Notes: generated by a model from the sequence alone, not told the origin. A stretch of DNA of 57,202 bases from Halodesulfovibrio sp. (GCF_015482765.1 NZ_JADMLB010000023.1:1-57202), one strand, 5' to 3'; positions 32,522-44,400 are shown, counted from the first letter of the stretch. Numbers and translations: made by a program.

Positions 32522-34339
32522 ATGCTGCGAAAGTTTAAAATTGCTACACGAATCCAAATCTTATTTGCTCTACTTCTCATTTCCTTAGGTGGATTGCTCG
32601 TAGAATACTGGCAAACTGCAAACATGTTAATGGACACAAGTTCCATTGAAGTTAACAAGCGGATGACAGTTCAAGAAGAAGAAAAAATTGCTGCCGCAAC
32701 GACCATTCTTGCAAGCTCACTGGCTTCCTCTCTAGAAAATGTAACGAAGTTGGAAGAACAGCAGAAAATCATTCAAAAAGCATTTACCCGAATCAGGTTT
32801 GAAAAAGATAATTCAGGCTACTTTTATGCTTACAAGGGAACTACTTGTGTTGCCCATGGAGATAACAAATCCCTTATTGGAAAAAATCTTGATCAATTAA
32901 AAGGGCCGAATGGAACATATATCATTCGAAAGCTATGGGACATCGCTAAATCAGGAGGGGGAATCACTATTTTTGAATGGAACAAGCCAGGTGAAGGACT
33001 TCAGCCTAAAATTGGTTCAGCACAGTATATTGACGGTACAGATATCTGGATTGGAACAGGTATCTATCTTTCCAATATCAAAAAGAATCAAAAAGAATTT
33101 AAGACAACACTGATGAGTCTTGCCCGTCCGAGAATCATCTTTGTAGCGACATGCTTCGGCATATTCCTCATCGGCATCATGTTCTTATGCTTGTTTATCA
33201 TCCAAAGTATTCTGCGCCCACTTTCTATCGTGACAAAAGGGGCAAAAGATATTGCCAACGGACAATTGGACGTACATGTGCCGACAGACGGTGCAGATGA
33301 GCTCTCTGAACTCGCAGCTGCAATGAATGTTATGTCAAAAGAACTTGTAACCGGTCACAATGATCTACAAAAAGCTACATCTGAAGCTAGAAATAAAGCA
33401 CAAACTGCCTCAGAAGCACAAAGTGAAGCAGAGCAAAATAGGCGAAATCTGCAGACGTCATATGATGAAATTATTCGTACAGCTCATATGCTTGAACAGG
33501 CAGCTGTAGAAAGTAAAGGTATGATGGAAGTACTCTCTGGTCACATGAACACAGTCGGTGACAAATCCAGTGAGCAAACTAATCAAATGAATGAAGTCGA
33601 TCACGCGATGGAAAACCTGCATCAGGCCGCTATTCTTATCAAAGAGCTTGCTAATCAGGCCATGTCTCAGGGGAAAAACGAACTAGAGACTGTCCGTGAA
33701 GGCTCTCAGATGATTGAAAAATCTCTTTCATCCATCAAAGACGTTCATAAAAAGGCTAACATGCTGCAGGAGCAAATGAGCCAACTTGATCGTCAGGCGG
33801 AATCGATCAACCAGGTAATGGTTGTTATTTCAGACATTGCAGATCAAACAAACCTACTTGCATTAAATGCCGCAATTGAAGCTGCAAGAGCAGGGGATGC
33901 GGGCAGAGGTTTTGCTGTTGTTGCGGATGAAGTAAGGAAGCTTGCTGAAAAAACGATGGAAGCTACAAAGAAAGTAGACATCACCATTTCCGGCATCCAG
34001 CAGGCTACGCAAGTTAACGCTCAAGATATGGATGGAATCGCTCAAGACATTACGGAAACAGCAAAGCTTGCCGAGAAGTCAGGTGAACGCTTTAAGGAGA
34101 TAGCCTCAGGGGCTGAAACGACCTACGATCGTTCTCTCCAGATCTCTGAAGCTGCTGACAGGCAAGCAAATGAGTATGCACAGGTTTCCACTGCACTTGT
34201 CAAAATGGAAAATATTGTCTCAGAATCCAGTGAAGAAATTAATGGTGCCACACAAACCATTATAACACTCGAAAAAACGACTGAGACCATTACAAATGTA
34301 ACTGAAGAATTACGCCACCACGCTAATACTACCCAGTAA
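32522..34339 (+). CDS. Methyl-accepting chemotaxis protein with single Cache sensor
   Basis: Read from ATG 32522 the protein has 605 residues. Order: a membrane helix (about 10-30); a periplasmic sCache_2-type domain (S-G-Y-F-Y-A-Y near 98, [11 protein letters not shown] near 176); a second membrane helix (about 205-230); HAMP; a coiled coil; and the signalling hairpin with [21 protein letters not shown]. Cache domains of this type commonly bind small carboxylates. There is no C-terminal receptor pentapeptide for CheR. A 45-residue N-terminal extension with C-T-R-C-R-T-C is possible if translation starts at TTG 32387, but that would place charged sequence before the membrane helix. Confidence 0.9.
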   Translation: MLRKFKIATRIQILFALLLISLGGLLVEYWQTANMLMDTSSIEVNKRMTVQEEEKIAAATTILASSLASSLENVTKLEEQQKIIQKAFTRIRFEKDNSGYFYAYKGTTCVAHGDNKSLIGKNLDQLKGPNGTYIIRKLWDIAKSGGGITIFEWNKPGEGLQPKIGSAQYIDGTDIWIGTGIYLSNIKKNQKEFKTTLMSLARPRIIFVATCFGIFLIGIMFLCLFIIQSILRPLSIVTKGAKDIANGQLDVHVPTDGADELSELAAAMNVMSKELVTGHNDLQKATSEARNKAQTASEAQSEAEQNRRNLQTSYDEIIRTAHMLEQAAVESKGMMEVLSGHMNTVGDKSSEQTNQMNEVDHAMENLHQAAILIKELANQAMSQGKNELETVREGSQMIEKSLSSIKDVHKKANMLQEQMSQLDRQAESINQVMVVISDIADQTNLLALNAAIEAARAGDAGRGFAVVADEVRKLAEKTMEATKKVDITISGIQQATQVNAQDMDGIAQDITETAKLAEKSGERFKEIASGAETTYDRSLQISEAADRQANEYAQVSTALVKMENIVSESSEEINGATQTIITLEKTTETITNVTEELRHHANTTQ

Positions 34340-34405
34340 TTACCGGTTGGTTGAACTAGCTTTATAAGCAGTTCTTTGCGTTAAAAGTGGGTGCAAATCC
34401 TAATA

Positions 34406-34443
34406 AAAATCCCCCTTGCAATCGTTATATTGCAAGGGGGATT
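34406..34443 (-). terminator. Terminator of the antiporter gene
   Basis: AATCCCCCTTGCAAT pairs with its exact complement; on the minus strand a T5 run follows. It lies 16 bases after the antiporter stop and separates it from the convergent chemoreceptor gene. Confidence 0.88.
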
Positions 34444-34458
34444 CCTTATTTCTGTCTA

Positions 34459-36063
34459 TTAACTATAACCATTGGCATCACAAGACAAGTCATCAAGATA
34501 TTTTTTAATTTCTAAAGCAAGCCCCACACCAATTTCATCATAAATATTAAAGGCAAAATCAGCACCACCTTCAAGTAACGGGGTTATTTCATCATCATGC
34601 TCTGTAATGGCTATAATTTTTGAAGTTGACCCTTTTTGCTTTGCCATCTCCATTGCATAAAGTTTTGCGTCAAGGTTAGGGATTGTAAGAACCCCTAATT
34701 CAACCGTCTCAAGGGGGACCATTCTTCTCCAAAAATCACCGTCTGTGATATCAGCATAAATCACTTCACGTCCCAATGCGTTATGCTTGTACACTTTTTC
34801 CTGATCAGCATCGACTCCCAGTACCACATTTCCAAGTTGATTACGTAACGCATCATAGGACTGCGTTCCAATCCGTCCCATACCAATAATAACGACCTGC
34901 CACGGAATAGCTAAGGAGATATGTTCTTCATCTGGATGTGATGTATCTGTTTCAAAACGTGTAAGCCAGCCTCTGAATTTTTCAAACATTTCTTCTGATT
35001 GAACATTTAATGGAGATGAAACAAGGAAAGATAAAGACAAAGAAAGTGCCATTACAACAAGCCACTTCATATCAAGCCAACCGTTAGAAACACCAATGGC
35101 ACCGACGATCAGTCCAAATTCACTATAGTTTGTTAGATTCATCCCAGTGATGAAAGAGGCACGGGCACTCAAGTTGAACCGTGTCAGCAAGAAAAAGAAC
35201 AGGATGCTCTTAAGCGGTATTAGCAGGACAAAAAAAGCGGCAACAAATAATGCCGGAAGATCTGGCAAACCAGCTAGACCGATACTTAAAAAAAAGCCGA
35301 GCAGCATAAAATCCTTAATACTCAGCAAGGAATCAGCAAGCTCCTGTGATCTAGGGTGCGTAGCAACTAGCATCCCCATAATTAATGCACCTAAATCTGC
35401 CTTTAATCCTACAAGTTCAAAAGAACCAGCTCCTACCGCAAGTGCTAATGCCATCCCGAACAGAACCTGCAACTCTCCATGCCCGGTATAATCTAGGATT
35501 AGCCGAGCGAAAAAACGGATTACTGGAAGAAGCGCGATAATACCAAATGCCCACAGTGTAGGGGTTTTGCCCGTTGAAAATGTAATAAAGAGAACAGCTA
35601 AAATATCTTGAATAATCAAAATACCAATAGCCGTTCGTCCTGTAAGGGCGTTTGTTAATCCGTTTTCCTGCATGATTTTCACAGCAAAAACGGTACTCGA
35701 AAAACTTAACGCAAAGCCAAGTAAAAGTGAGGTCTCAATCGTCAAACCTACAAAGAAATGAAAACCCGAATATGCCAGTAAATGTATGCAAAGCCCCATA
35801 AATAAGACTGTTATCGTCATATGAATAGTGCCAACAGCCCAAATTTCCGGTCGAAATAACTGTCTAATTTTTAACTTTAAACCAATTGTAAAGAGCAGGA
35901 GGGTGACACCAAGCTCGCCTATTTCATGAATATTCTCTGAGGCCGTAAACCCCATAGCTTTCAAAGTAAAACCTGCAACAAGAAAGCCTACCAACGCAGG
36001 AAGCCCAATACGATTTGCAAGTAGCCCTAAGAGAAAGGCAATAGAAAGAATTATCGGATCCAT
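34459..36063 (-). CDS. Cation:proton antiporter, CPA2 family with TrkA-N domain (KefB/YbaL-like)
   Basis: The 534-aa protein has an N-terminal Na+/H+ exchanger domain of about 12 helices (G-L-P-A-L-V-G-F-L-V-A-G near residue 25) and a C-terminal Rossmann TrkA-N regulatory domain (V-V-I-I-G-M-G-R-I-G near 390, with A-D-I-T-D-G-D-F-W following), which binds nucleotide. The TrkA-C part is absent or very short. It should exchange K+ or Na+ for protons at the inner membrane. Start at ATG 36063. Monocistronic. Confidence 0.88.
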   Translation of the reverse strand: MDPIILSIAFLLGLLANRIGLPALVGFLVAGFTLKAMGFTASENIHEIGELGVTLLLFTIGLKLKIRQLFRPEIWAVGTIHMTITVLFMGLCIHLLAYSGFHFFVGLTIETSLLLGFALSFSSTVFAVKIMQENGLTNALTGRTAIGILIIQDILAVLFITFSTGKTPTLWAFGIIALLPVIRFFARLILDYTGHGELQVLFGMALALAVGAGSFELVGLKADLGALIMGMLVATHPRSQELADSLLSIKDFMLLGFFLSIGLAGLPDLPALFVAAFFVLLIPLKSILFFFLLTRFNLSARASFITGMNLTNYSEFGLIVGAIGVSNGWLDMKWLVVMALSLSLSFLVSSPLNVQSEEMFEKFRGWLTRFETDTSHPDEEHISLAIPWQVVIIGMGRIGTQSYDALRNQLGNVVLGVDADQEKVYKHNALGREVIYADITDGDFWRRMVPLETVELGVLTIPNLDAKLYAMEMAKQKGSTSKIIAITEHDDEITPLLEGGADFAFNIYDEIGVGLALEIKKYLDDLSCDANGYS

Positions 36064-36318
36064 ATTTTCCTCAACGAGTAGAGCAGATAGAGTAACAAGA
36101 TAAAAATCCCACTATCTGCATAGAGTTTCTATGTATCTCAAAATAGACAGTGTTAATCATATCATATTTTTGCATCATAGTTGTCTAGAATAATCGCAAA
36201 AACTACCCCATATTAAAGAATATATAGTTGTTGCAAGGGTAGCACTTTGTTATTTTTAGATAATTGTATTTTTCTGCCTATACAAAAAATGAGCATCTTA
36301 ACTACGTGAAGGTGAACC

Positions 36319-37407
36319 ATGCGGATCCGCTCAATCATATTGGGACTAGCAGTACTGATTTTTGCCATCTTGCTTTTAAAAGGATGTGGCTCAGAAGAAG
36401 AATCAATTGCACCGCCCAAAAGGGTTATTGTCCACAAAGTGCCTGAAGCTCTTAAAGCACGCGTGTGGTCCACCTCGGGCACCGCTAAAGATGTTCTGGA
36501 AACGATTCTTTCCTTCCGAGTCGGTGGGATGATCATTTCATTGCCTGCTGATGTGGGGGAAAAAATGCAAACAGGGGATCTCGTTGCAGAACTAGATCCT
36601 ACAGACTTCCAACTGGAAATGCGTGAAGCGAAAGCTTCGCTTCAAGATATTTTAGCCGAATTACGAAATGCTAAGCTTGACTACGACAGAAAAAAGAAAC
36701 TTGTTCAACAAGATGTTATCAGTCAAAGCGAATATGATCTTGCAGCCTCATACCTAGACTCTATGAAAGCAAAGGCTGATGCACAACGTGAGCGCATTGC
36801 CATTGCAGAACGAAATCTTTCATACACTCGCCTTTATGTTCCAGAACCGGGAACCATCAGCTCAGTACCTGCTGAAGTGCATACAAACGTCGCTATCGGG
36901 GAACCAGTAGCAACTCTGAACTCAAGGGGATTGCTAGAGATGGAAGTGGGGGTTCCTGACAGGTTGATTGCGATGGTGACCTTGGGACAAAAGGTTACTA
37001 TTCGCTTTGATGTCTTTCGAGGCACCAAGCTAAAGGGAACAGTTAAAGAAGTAGGGGTACGCTCAAATGAAACCTCAACATTCCCAGTAACAGTATCCAT
37101 TGACACAAAAGATAAACGCATCAGATCCGGGATGGTCGGCGAGGTAACATTTAATTTCAAACAAGCAGTCAGTGGTGAAAATGTTGTTGTTCCATCTGCG
37201 GCAATAGCCGGACTTCCCAACGGAAAACAGTATGTTTGGGTTGTAGATACAAAAAACGACACCCTGCAGCGACGTATTGTCAAAACATTATTGACTGAAC
37301 GCGGTGGAATTATTGTCACGACAGGTCTTAAACCTGGTGAACTGGTAGTAACAAGAGGGGTACATAGTGTTCAGGAAGGCCAGCATGTACGACCTGTGGA
37401 ACAATAG
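36319..37407 (+). CDS. RND efflux periplasmic adaptor (membrane fusion lipoprotein)
   Basis: The 362-aa protein has a lipoprotein signal ending L-L-K-G|C23. The adaptor plan follows: lipoyl half-motif (L-P-A-D-V-G-E-K-M-Q-T-G-D-L-V-A-E-L-D near 75), an alpha-helical hairpin (R-E-A-K-A-S-L-Q-D-I-L-A-E-L to about 160), a second lipoyl half (L-Y-V-P-E-P-G-T-I-S), then beta-barrel and membrane-proximal domains. It links the pump to an outer-membrane channel. GAAGGTGA precedes ATG 36319. The pump gene follows after 11 bases. No TolC-type gene is in the window. Confidence 0.92.
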   Translation: MRIRSIILGLAVLIFAILLLKGCGSEEESIAPPKRVIVHKVPEALKARVWSTSGTAKDVLETILSFRVGGMIISLPADVGEKMQTGDLVAELDPTDFQLEMREAKASLQDILAELRNAKLDYDRKKKLVQQDVISQSEYDLAASYLDSMKAKADAQRERIAIAERNLSYTRLYVPEPGTISSVPAEVHTNVAIGEPVATLNSRGLLEMEVGVPDRLIAMVTLGQKVTIRFDVFRGTKLKGTVKEVGVRSNETSTFPVTVSIDTKDKRIRSGMVGEVTFNFKQAVSGENVVVPSAAIAGLPNGKQYVWVVDTKNDTLQRRIVKTLLTERGGIIVTTGLKPGELVVTRGVHSVQEGQHVRPVEQ

Positions 37408-37418
37408 GACGGATACTC

Positions 37419-40400
37419 ATGAATATTACAGAATGGAGTCTTCGCAATAATGTTACATCAATGGTCATTTTTGTATTAATCGCTGTCTCTGGCCTTATCA
37501 CTCTAGCTATTATCCCAAGACAGGAAGATCCGGACTTCATTGTTCGAACTGCTGTTGTTACCACAACCTTCCCCGGTGCTTCTCCACAAAAAGTTGAGGA
37601 ACTCGTCACTGATAAGCTTGAAGAAAAAATTCGTGAAATGGGTGAAATTGACTTTCTCGAATCCCAGTCCTTTACAGGTCTATCAATCATTGAAGTTAAT
37701 ATTTACGAAAGCATCAGAGATGTAGAACCTACGTGGCAAAAACTACGGGATAAAGTGGATGATGCCAAACCTCTTCTTCCACCAGAAGCATCTGTTCCGT
37801 TCGTTAACGATGAGTTTGGTGACGTATTTGGTTTTCTTATTGTTCTGACAAGTGACGGTTTCAACTACAGAGAAATGAAGGATGAAGCTGACATAGTAAA
37901 AAACAAAATTCTCCGATTCCACGAAGTTTCAAAAGTAGACTTATGGGGCGAACAAGAAGAGCGAATATTTATTGAATTTTCTAACGCCCGCTTCGCAGAA
38001 TTGGGCTTAAGTCCTTTTGCTTTGGCATCTGTCATCAAGTCACAAAACATTATTAAACCAAGCGGTCAGGTGTATGATGATCCAGAACGCATCAACATTC
38101 GCTCAACTGGAGAATTCCAAGGTGTAGAAGATATCAAACGAATGTCTTTACGCTTTCCGGGCGGTAAAGAAAGCGTTGCTCTTTCTGATATAGCAGACGT
38201 AAAGCACGGTTTTGCCGACCCTCCGACTATTATGGTGCAGTACAACGGTAAGCCGGCAATTATGCTTGCTGTAAGCATGAAGGTCGGAAACAACATAATT
38301 AAACTAGGCAAACAGCTAACTGCGCTTACAAACGACATTAACAAAGAATTACCGGCCGGACTTGATCTGGAAATGGCTATCTATACACCGGACTATGTAC
38401 AGACTTCAATTTTCGACTTTCTACTAAACCTTGTCCAAGCTTTTTTCTTTGTAATTTTAGTAATGCTTCTTTTTGCGGGTATTAGAGTAGGGCTTATATG
38501 CGGAACACTCGTTCCAATGGCAATGCTGACCGCATTAATCTTCATGCCTCTTTTTGATGTAATGCTTGAACGAATATCCATTGCAGCAATGATCATTGCC
38601 CTTGGTATATTGGTCGATAACGGTGTTGTTGTCAGTGAAAGTATCTTGGTAAAACTAAGGCAGGGTGTAGAACAAAAAGAAGCGGTGGTCAGTACTGCCA
38701 AAGAACTTTCGTTCCCACTGCTTGCCGCCAGTTTAACTACAATTTTTGCTTTTCTCCCCATCCCACTGGCACCAAGCTCTGCGGGTGAATATTGCGTTTC
38801 GCTTTTCGTAGTAATCACATTAACACTCGTCGCTTCATGGCTTCTCTCTATGACGATGGTTCCCATGATGTGTTACTACACACTTAAGCCACAACATAAT
38901 GAAGAAAGCTATGCAGGTACGGCATATAACGTATACCGCAAGGTTCTTCTTTTTGCGCTCAAAAATAGAGCGTTGGCATTGACCACCGTATTCGGCTTGT
39001 TCTGTTTAGCCATTTGGGGATTCCGTTCAGTGCCCAACATCTTCTTCCCACCGAATGAACGTGGACAATTTATGATTGATTTCTGGCAACCATACGGTAC
39101 CGATATCCGTGCAACGAAAAGACGATACGAAAAATTAGAAAAATACCTTATGGATCAACAAGAATTCGTGTCTGTACTAACCTTCGTAGGATCGGGTGGC
39201 CCACGGTGGTATTTGCCTTTAGATCTGGAACAACAGAACGAAAATCTTGCAACACTAATAGTTAATATTGATTCTTTTGAACATCTAGACAGCTTCTTAG
39301 ATAAGACAGAAAAAGAGCTTATTGAGAACTTTCCTGATGCTCGCTTCCGCCTAAAAAAAATGATGCTAGGCCCTCCAGCCGGCGCTTCTATCGAATTGCG
39401 CCTTTCTGGAGACAATATCAGCGAACTGTATACACTGCGTGATAAAATAGCCGCCATTCTTAAGAGTAAAGACGGCGTAAGTGTCGTTTGGGATGACTGG
39501 GGAGAATGGACAAAAGAATTGGTCATTGAGGTTAACCAAGACAGAGCGCGAAGAGCAGGGTTAAATAGCGAGGACATAGCACTGTCAATGCAAATGCAGA
39601 TGTCTGAACTTCCTGTTTCTGATTACAGAGACGGTGACACCGTTATTCCAATAGTACTGCGCTCCAATGACAATTATCGGGATAGGGCAGATAAGATTCC
39701 GGGAATGAATGTTTACTCTTATACAGAAAAACGAAGTGTCCCGCTGGCACAGGTTGCAAATGGATCATTTATTTGGCAACCACCTAACATACGAAGACGT
39801 GATGAAGTTCGCACAATGACTGTAATGGCTGATGTATACGGCCGGTATGCTTCAGATGTGTTAAAAGAAGTTCAACCGGACCTAGACGCTCTTGTTAACT
39901 CTAAAGAGTGGCCATTAAACTACACACTAGAAATCGGCGGTGAAGATGAGGAAAGCAGAAAGGCTCAAGCGGCACTTTTTGCGAATATGCCATTAGCTAT
40001 GGGTTTACTAATTCTTGTCCTAGTCGGACAATTTAACTCAGTCCGCAAGCCGCTCATTATCCTGCTGACACTTCCGCCAATGATGATAGGTGTTGCACCG
40101 GGGATGATCCTTACTGGGCAACCATTCGGCTTTATGCCCTTACTAGGACTCATCAGTCTTCTCGGTATTATTGTTAACAACGCCATTATGCTGATAGACA
40201 GGGTGGATGTGCTTTCAAATAAAGATATCGATATACAAAATGCACTTGTTCTCTCCGGCCTACAGCGATCACGTCCCATTATTATGACAACGATTACGAC
40301 TATTGTGGGGCTGGTTCCGTTAATCGTATCCGGTGGGGGAATGTGGCGACCAATGGCAGTACTCATGGTTTCTGGATTAGCAGTTGCCAGTGGGCTAACG

Positions 40401-40496
40401 CTTATTCTGTGTCCGGTACTATATTCAACACTGTTTAAAATTAACTTCTCTGCATACAAGTGGGATAACGCTATTCTTGAAAAAGCCAAAGAGTAG
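37419..40496 (+). CDS. RND efflux pump, inner-membrane permease
   Basis: The 1025-aa protein has the two-fold RND layout: helix 1, a large periplasmic porter domain, helices 2-7 (about 330-540), a second porter domain, helices 8-12 (to about 1010). The P-x-Q-E-D-P-D-F start and F-P-G-A-S-P-Q-K-V-E are typical of the AcrB-like superfamily. In helix 4 the motif reads G-I-L-V-D-N-G-V-V-V-S-E: the first relay Asp is kept, the second (D408 of AcrB) is Asn. This suits a divergent RND subgroup rather than classical HAE1 drug pumps; the substrate is unknown. Confidence 0.93.
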   Translation: MNITEWSLRNNVTSMVIFVLIAVSGLITLAIIPRQEDPDFIVRTAVVTTTFPGASPQKVEELVTDKLEEKIREMGEIDFLESQSFTGLSIIEVNIYESIRDVEPTWQKLRDKVDDAKPLLPPEASVPFVNDEFGDVFGFLIVLTSDGFNYREMKDEADIVKNKILRFHEVSKVDLWGEQEERIFIEFSNARFAELGLSPFALASVIKSQNIIKPSGQVYDDPERINIRSTGEFQGVEDIKRMSLRFPGGKESVALSDIADVKHGFADPPTIMVQYNGKPAIMLAVSMKVGNNIIKLGKQLTALTNDINKELPAGLDLEMAIYTPDYVQTSIFDFLLNLVQAFFFVILVMLLFAGIRVGLICGTLVPMAMLTALIFMPLFDVMLERISIAAMIIALGILVDNGVVVSESILVKLRQGVEQKEAVVSTAKELSFPLLAASLTTIFAFLPIPLAPSSAGEYCVSLFVVITLTLVASWLLSMTMVPMMCYYTLKPQHNEESYAGTAYNVYRKVLLFALKNRALALTTVFGLFCLAIWGFRSVPNIFFPPNERGQFMIDFWQPYGTDIRATKRRYEKLEKYLMDQQEFVSVLTFVGSGGPRWYLPLDLEQQNENLATLIVNIDSFEHLDSFLDKTEKELIENFPDARFRLKKMMLGPPAGASIELRLSGDNISELYTLRDKIAAILKSKDGVSVVWDDWGEWTKELVIEVNQDRARRAGLNSEDIALSMQMQMSELPVSDYRDGDTVIPIVLRSNDNYRDRADKIPGMNVYSYTEKRSVPLAQVANGSFIWQPPNIRRRDEVRTMTVMADVYGRYASDVLKEVQPDLDALVNSKEWPLNYTLEIGGEDEESRKAQAALFANMPLAMGLLILVLVGQFNSVRKPLIILLTLPPMMIGVAPGMILTGQPFGFMPLLGLISLLGIIVNNAIMLIDRVDVLSNKDIDIQNALVLSGLQRSRPIIMTTITTIVGLVPLIVSGGGMWRPMAVLMVSGLAVASGLTLILCPVLYSTLFKINFSAYKWDNAILEKAKE

Positions 40497-40505
40497 AAGA
40501 CAAGA

Positions 40506-40545
40506 AAACGAGCCTGCATCTTTAAACAGAAATGCAGGCTCGTTT
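40506..40545. terminator. Bidirectional terminator
   Basis: AAACGAGCCTGCAT pairs exactly with ATGCAGGCTCGTTT around a 12-base loop, between the RND pump and convergent GGDEF genes. Confidence 0.88.
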
Positions 40546-40567
40546 ATTATGAAATGTCAGGACTAAA

Positions 40568-41470
40568 CTAACGGCGCTCTGCTCGAATTACCCGCCTGTT
40601 TCTTCCAGTTTGTTTAGCTTCATATAAAGCCGCATCGGCTTCTTTCAACAACTCGTCTATCGAATCCGTGTAACGATATCTGGGGCTCATGCCACAACTA
40701 AGGGTACACTGAATCTCTTGCTTAGGACTAATCGCAATTTTAGTGTTCGCATATGTGGAAACAATTTTATCTAAAAGATGGATAACCTTCTCATCGGCAG
40801 AAGCGGTAAGAATAACTGCAAACTCTTCACCGCCAAGCCTCCCGAAAACTGATGTAGACGGTAACAGATTGGAAATAATCTCTGTTGTTTTTCTAAGGAC
40901 AGTATCGCCTGCATCATGTCCATGTTCATCATTCACTCGTTTAAAGAAGTCTATATCAAGCATAATCGCGTACAAATTTTCATCATATGTTGAGAACATC
41001 TTTTCAGCGAGTTCGAAAAATTTACGACGGTTGTAAATCCCTGTAAGACTATCCCGTGTCGCCAAATATTCTAACTTATGAATAAGATGCTGTAGCTCAA
41101 GATGCACTTTAACACGTGCAAGAAGTTCAACAGGTTTAAAAGGCTTAGTAACGTAGTCTACCCCCCCTGTAAGGTACGCAGCTTCAATACTGTCCTCATC
41201 TTTTTGAGCAGTAAGAAATATTACCGGTATGTCTTTGGTATTTTCAGTTTCTTTTAATTTTTTACAAACTTCAAAACCATTCATCTCCGGCATAAGGATA
41301 TCCAGCAGAATAAGATCTATATGCTCAGATTCCACAAGCTCCAAAGCATCCTTGCCAGATGTGGCGGGAATAACATCATAATTGTCTAAAATCGCCAGAA
41401 CCATTTCTATATTGGACTCTGAATCATCGACGACAAGAATTGTTGACTGCTGAATTCCATCACTCATCAC
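40568..41470 (-). CDS. Response regulator diguanylate cyclase (REC-GGDEF)
   Basis: The 300-aa protein has a receiver domain (D-D at 15-16, phospho-acceptor Asp57 in L-L-D-I-L-M-P, Lys109 in T-K-P-F) followed by a GGDEF domain with the active G-G-E-E-F at 213-217 and the metal site D-I-D-F-F-K at 172-177. It should make c-di-GMP from GTP when phosphorylated. The RxxD inhibitory site expected upstream of G-G-E-E-F reads P-S-T-S, so product inhibition is probably missing. The start overlaps the stop of the hybrid kinase gene by 11 bases, so the kinase is the likely phosphodonor. Confidence 0.95.
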   Translation of the reverse strand: MMSDGIQQSTILVVDDSESNIEMVLAILDNYDVIPATSGKDALELVESEHIDLILLDILMPEMNGFEVCKKLKETENTKDIPVIFLTAQKDEDSIEAAYLTGGVDYVTKPFKPVELLARVKVHLELQHLIHKLEYLATRDSLTGIYNRRKFFELAEKMFSTYDENLYAIMLDIDFFKRVNDEHGHDAGDTVLRKTTEIISNLLPSTSVFGRLGGEEFAVILTASADEKVIHLLDKIVSTYANTKIAISPKQEIQCTLSCGMSPRYRYTDSIDELLKEADAALYEAKQTGRNRRVIRAERR

Positions 41471-44400
41471 TTTCTCCTAAAAGATTCAGTGCATCATTAT
41501 ATTTAAATTTATCAAGAAGCCCCCGAACTTCTGCTAATTTCTCACTGTCTTCTTTGCTCAATGCGTATGGAGTAAACTTCTCTAGTACCCCCTTAATATT
41601 TTTTGGACGCTTACTTTTGATTGCTTCGTAAAGGGAACGCCAAAGATTTTTGCGAATATTACCTTCGAGTAAAGGAAGGTCAGACTGCTTGTCATTTTGC
41701 TGAGCAAGCTCCGGACACTCTTTTATATCTTTAAGCACCTTATCAAGTTCATCGCCAAAAGAGTTAAGCAACGAGTTGTCAAAACTGACTTCCAACTCTT
41801 TCGTTATCAAATGCAAATCGGTTGCACCTATGCTGGCGCTTAATCCTTTTAAAGTATGAAGTAACCGTTTTGCCTCTTTTTTATTTTCAACCAAGAGCTT
41901 GCGTAGTGACTCATTTGCATCTTCATAAGTAGATAAAAAATTCCGAAGAATTTTGTGATAAAGAGCCATATCCCCATTCATATACTTCAAGCCAGCCTCA
42001 GCATCTATTGTTGAGAACTTAAACATTACCGGAGGCTGCAAAACTTCTTCTGTAGGAATCTCGGCTCGATCTTTAACTTTTGGTGTGAGGTATTGAAGCA
42101 AAGTGGTGAAAAACTCTTCGACATTTATCGGCTTATTCAAATGGCCGTTCATTCCTGCTTCTTTAGAACGCGCTATATCCGCAGCCATTGCGTTTGCTGT
42201 AAGCGCTACAATAGGTAACACAGGGGTTATTTCTCGAATCCTACGAGTAGCCGTATACCCATCCATTACAGGCATCTGAATATCCATCAGGACTAATTCG
42301 TATTTTTCAGGAGCTTTTTCGACCTTCTCAACGGCCTCCAAACCATTATGAGCCTCATCAATCAAAATACCTGAATGGGCAAGCATGTCTTTAATGATAT
42401 CGCGGTTTACTTCATTATCTTCAACCAAAAGGAGCCGGCTTCCTTTCCTAGTGGTCAGCTCTTCTTTAAGTGAAATTTTTTCAACTTTTGTATCAATATG
42501 GTTTTTAACTTCACTTCCGAAATAAGACATCACCAGATTATATAATTCTGAAGGATTCACTGGCTTATGAAGGAACGTTAAGATTCCTTCCCTTTCCGCT
42601 TCACGCTTAAAATATTCTTCATCATATGAAGAAACCATTATGATAGAGCGAGCCTCAGAAGGGAGCATGTGCTTCAACATATGCGAAGTCTCAACGCCAT
42701 TGGCTCCGGGAAGATTCCAATCCATCAAAACGAGGTCATAGGGAGCGCTATTCTTGACTTTAGCAACCGCTTCTTCACCACTACCGACGACATCAATTTC
42801 AAAATTATAGACAGAAAGCAGGTTGGAAAGTGAAGACTGCCAAGAAGGACTGTCATCAACAATAAGTACCCGTTTGTTTGTAAAGAGAATGTGATCGTTA
42901 TTTCGCGATGACACTTCTTTAAGCGTAACAGTAAAGAAGAAGGAGGCGCCTTTCCCTTTTGTACTCTGAACCCATATATACCCGCCCATCATTTGGACAA
43001 GTTGCTTAGAAATAGCTAACCCAAGCCCTGTACCGCCATACTTGCGTGTTGTGCTGGTATCTGCCTGTGAAAATGATTTAAACAGCTTGGAGATCTCTTC
43101 TTCGGATAACCCTATGCCGGTGTCTCGAACTTCAAAGCGAAGCAGATGTCTTCGCTCTCGTGAAATATAGACCCCAACCTCACCTTTCTCTGTAAATTTT
43201 ATGGCATTATTCACAAGGTTAGTAATAACTTGGGCAAGGCGAAGAGGGTCTCCCATGTATGTCATAGGGACGTTCGGTTCATAACTGATTATGAAATCGA
43301 GACCTTTTTCAGATGCCTTCATTCCAACGATTGTAGAAACCTTCTCCATAACATCATGAAGATAGAAAGAGGTGTTCTCTAAATCGAGCTTTCCAGCTTC
43401 AATCTTTGAAAAGTCCAGAATATCATTAATAATTCCAAGCAAGGAATGTGCTGCGGTCTCAATTTTGGTTATATATCGTTTCTGTTGCGGCGGGGCATCC
43501 TGCTGCTGCATAAGGTAGGTGAGCCCTGTAATAGCGTTAATAGGCGTCCTGATCTCATGGCTCATATTCGCGAGAAACTCTGATTTTGCTTCCGTAGCAC
43601 CTTGTGCCTCCTGTAAGGCTAAGTGCAAGGCGTCTGTTCTCTCTTCAACAATTTTTTCCAGATTTTCATTCAACGCTCTCTGGCTATTTGTAAGAGACTG
43701 AATTTTAGTGCTTGCTTCATTAAAAGCATCTTCAAGTTCGCCAATTTCGTCATCTGAGCGTTTTTTCAGTTCAAAGTCATAATCATTTTCCGAAAGCTTA
43801 CGCGCAGCTTTTTTAAGAGCGTCAATTCGTGAAATAAGATGATTCGATGAAAGGAAAGCAAGCAGTACAACTGTGATTAACGCCAGAACAGCAACCAGCT
43901 GTAAATCAACTAAAAGGTGATGGTATGGTATCAGCATATCTTCTTTGTTCAATACTGTTACAACAAACCATTTATTCGCAGGGTCGTACACATAGTAAAA
44001 CAGCTTATCACCGTATTCTGACTTGTCTTCTCTTTTAACAAAATGGTACGTAAACCAACCTTTTTGAACGCTATCAACACCGTTCGCTTTTACCTTATCA
44101 ACTAAGTCTTGGATAAAAAAACGCTTTGTCTTTGGATCCTTAAGCGTCAGTGCATTTTTATTAGCCAAGAAAGGGTGGTATAAGATGTATCCATCTAATT
44201 CAAAAATAGTAATATAGCTTCCTTTAGCAGGACTAAGCTGATCATTTTCGATTCGGTCTCTAAAGTTAGTCAAACTAACTATTGAATGCGTTTTTTTCTC
44301 AAAAGGTACTGCTGCAATGATCCATTTCCAAGGGCGGAAGTATGATAAGTATGCTGAATCACAACTTGTTCCCTTATCGATACGTAATACACCGTTCTTT

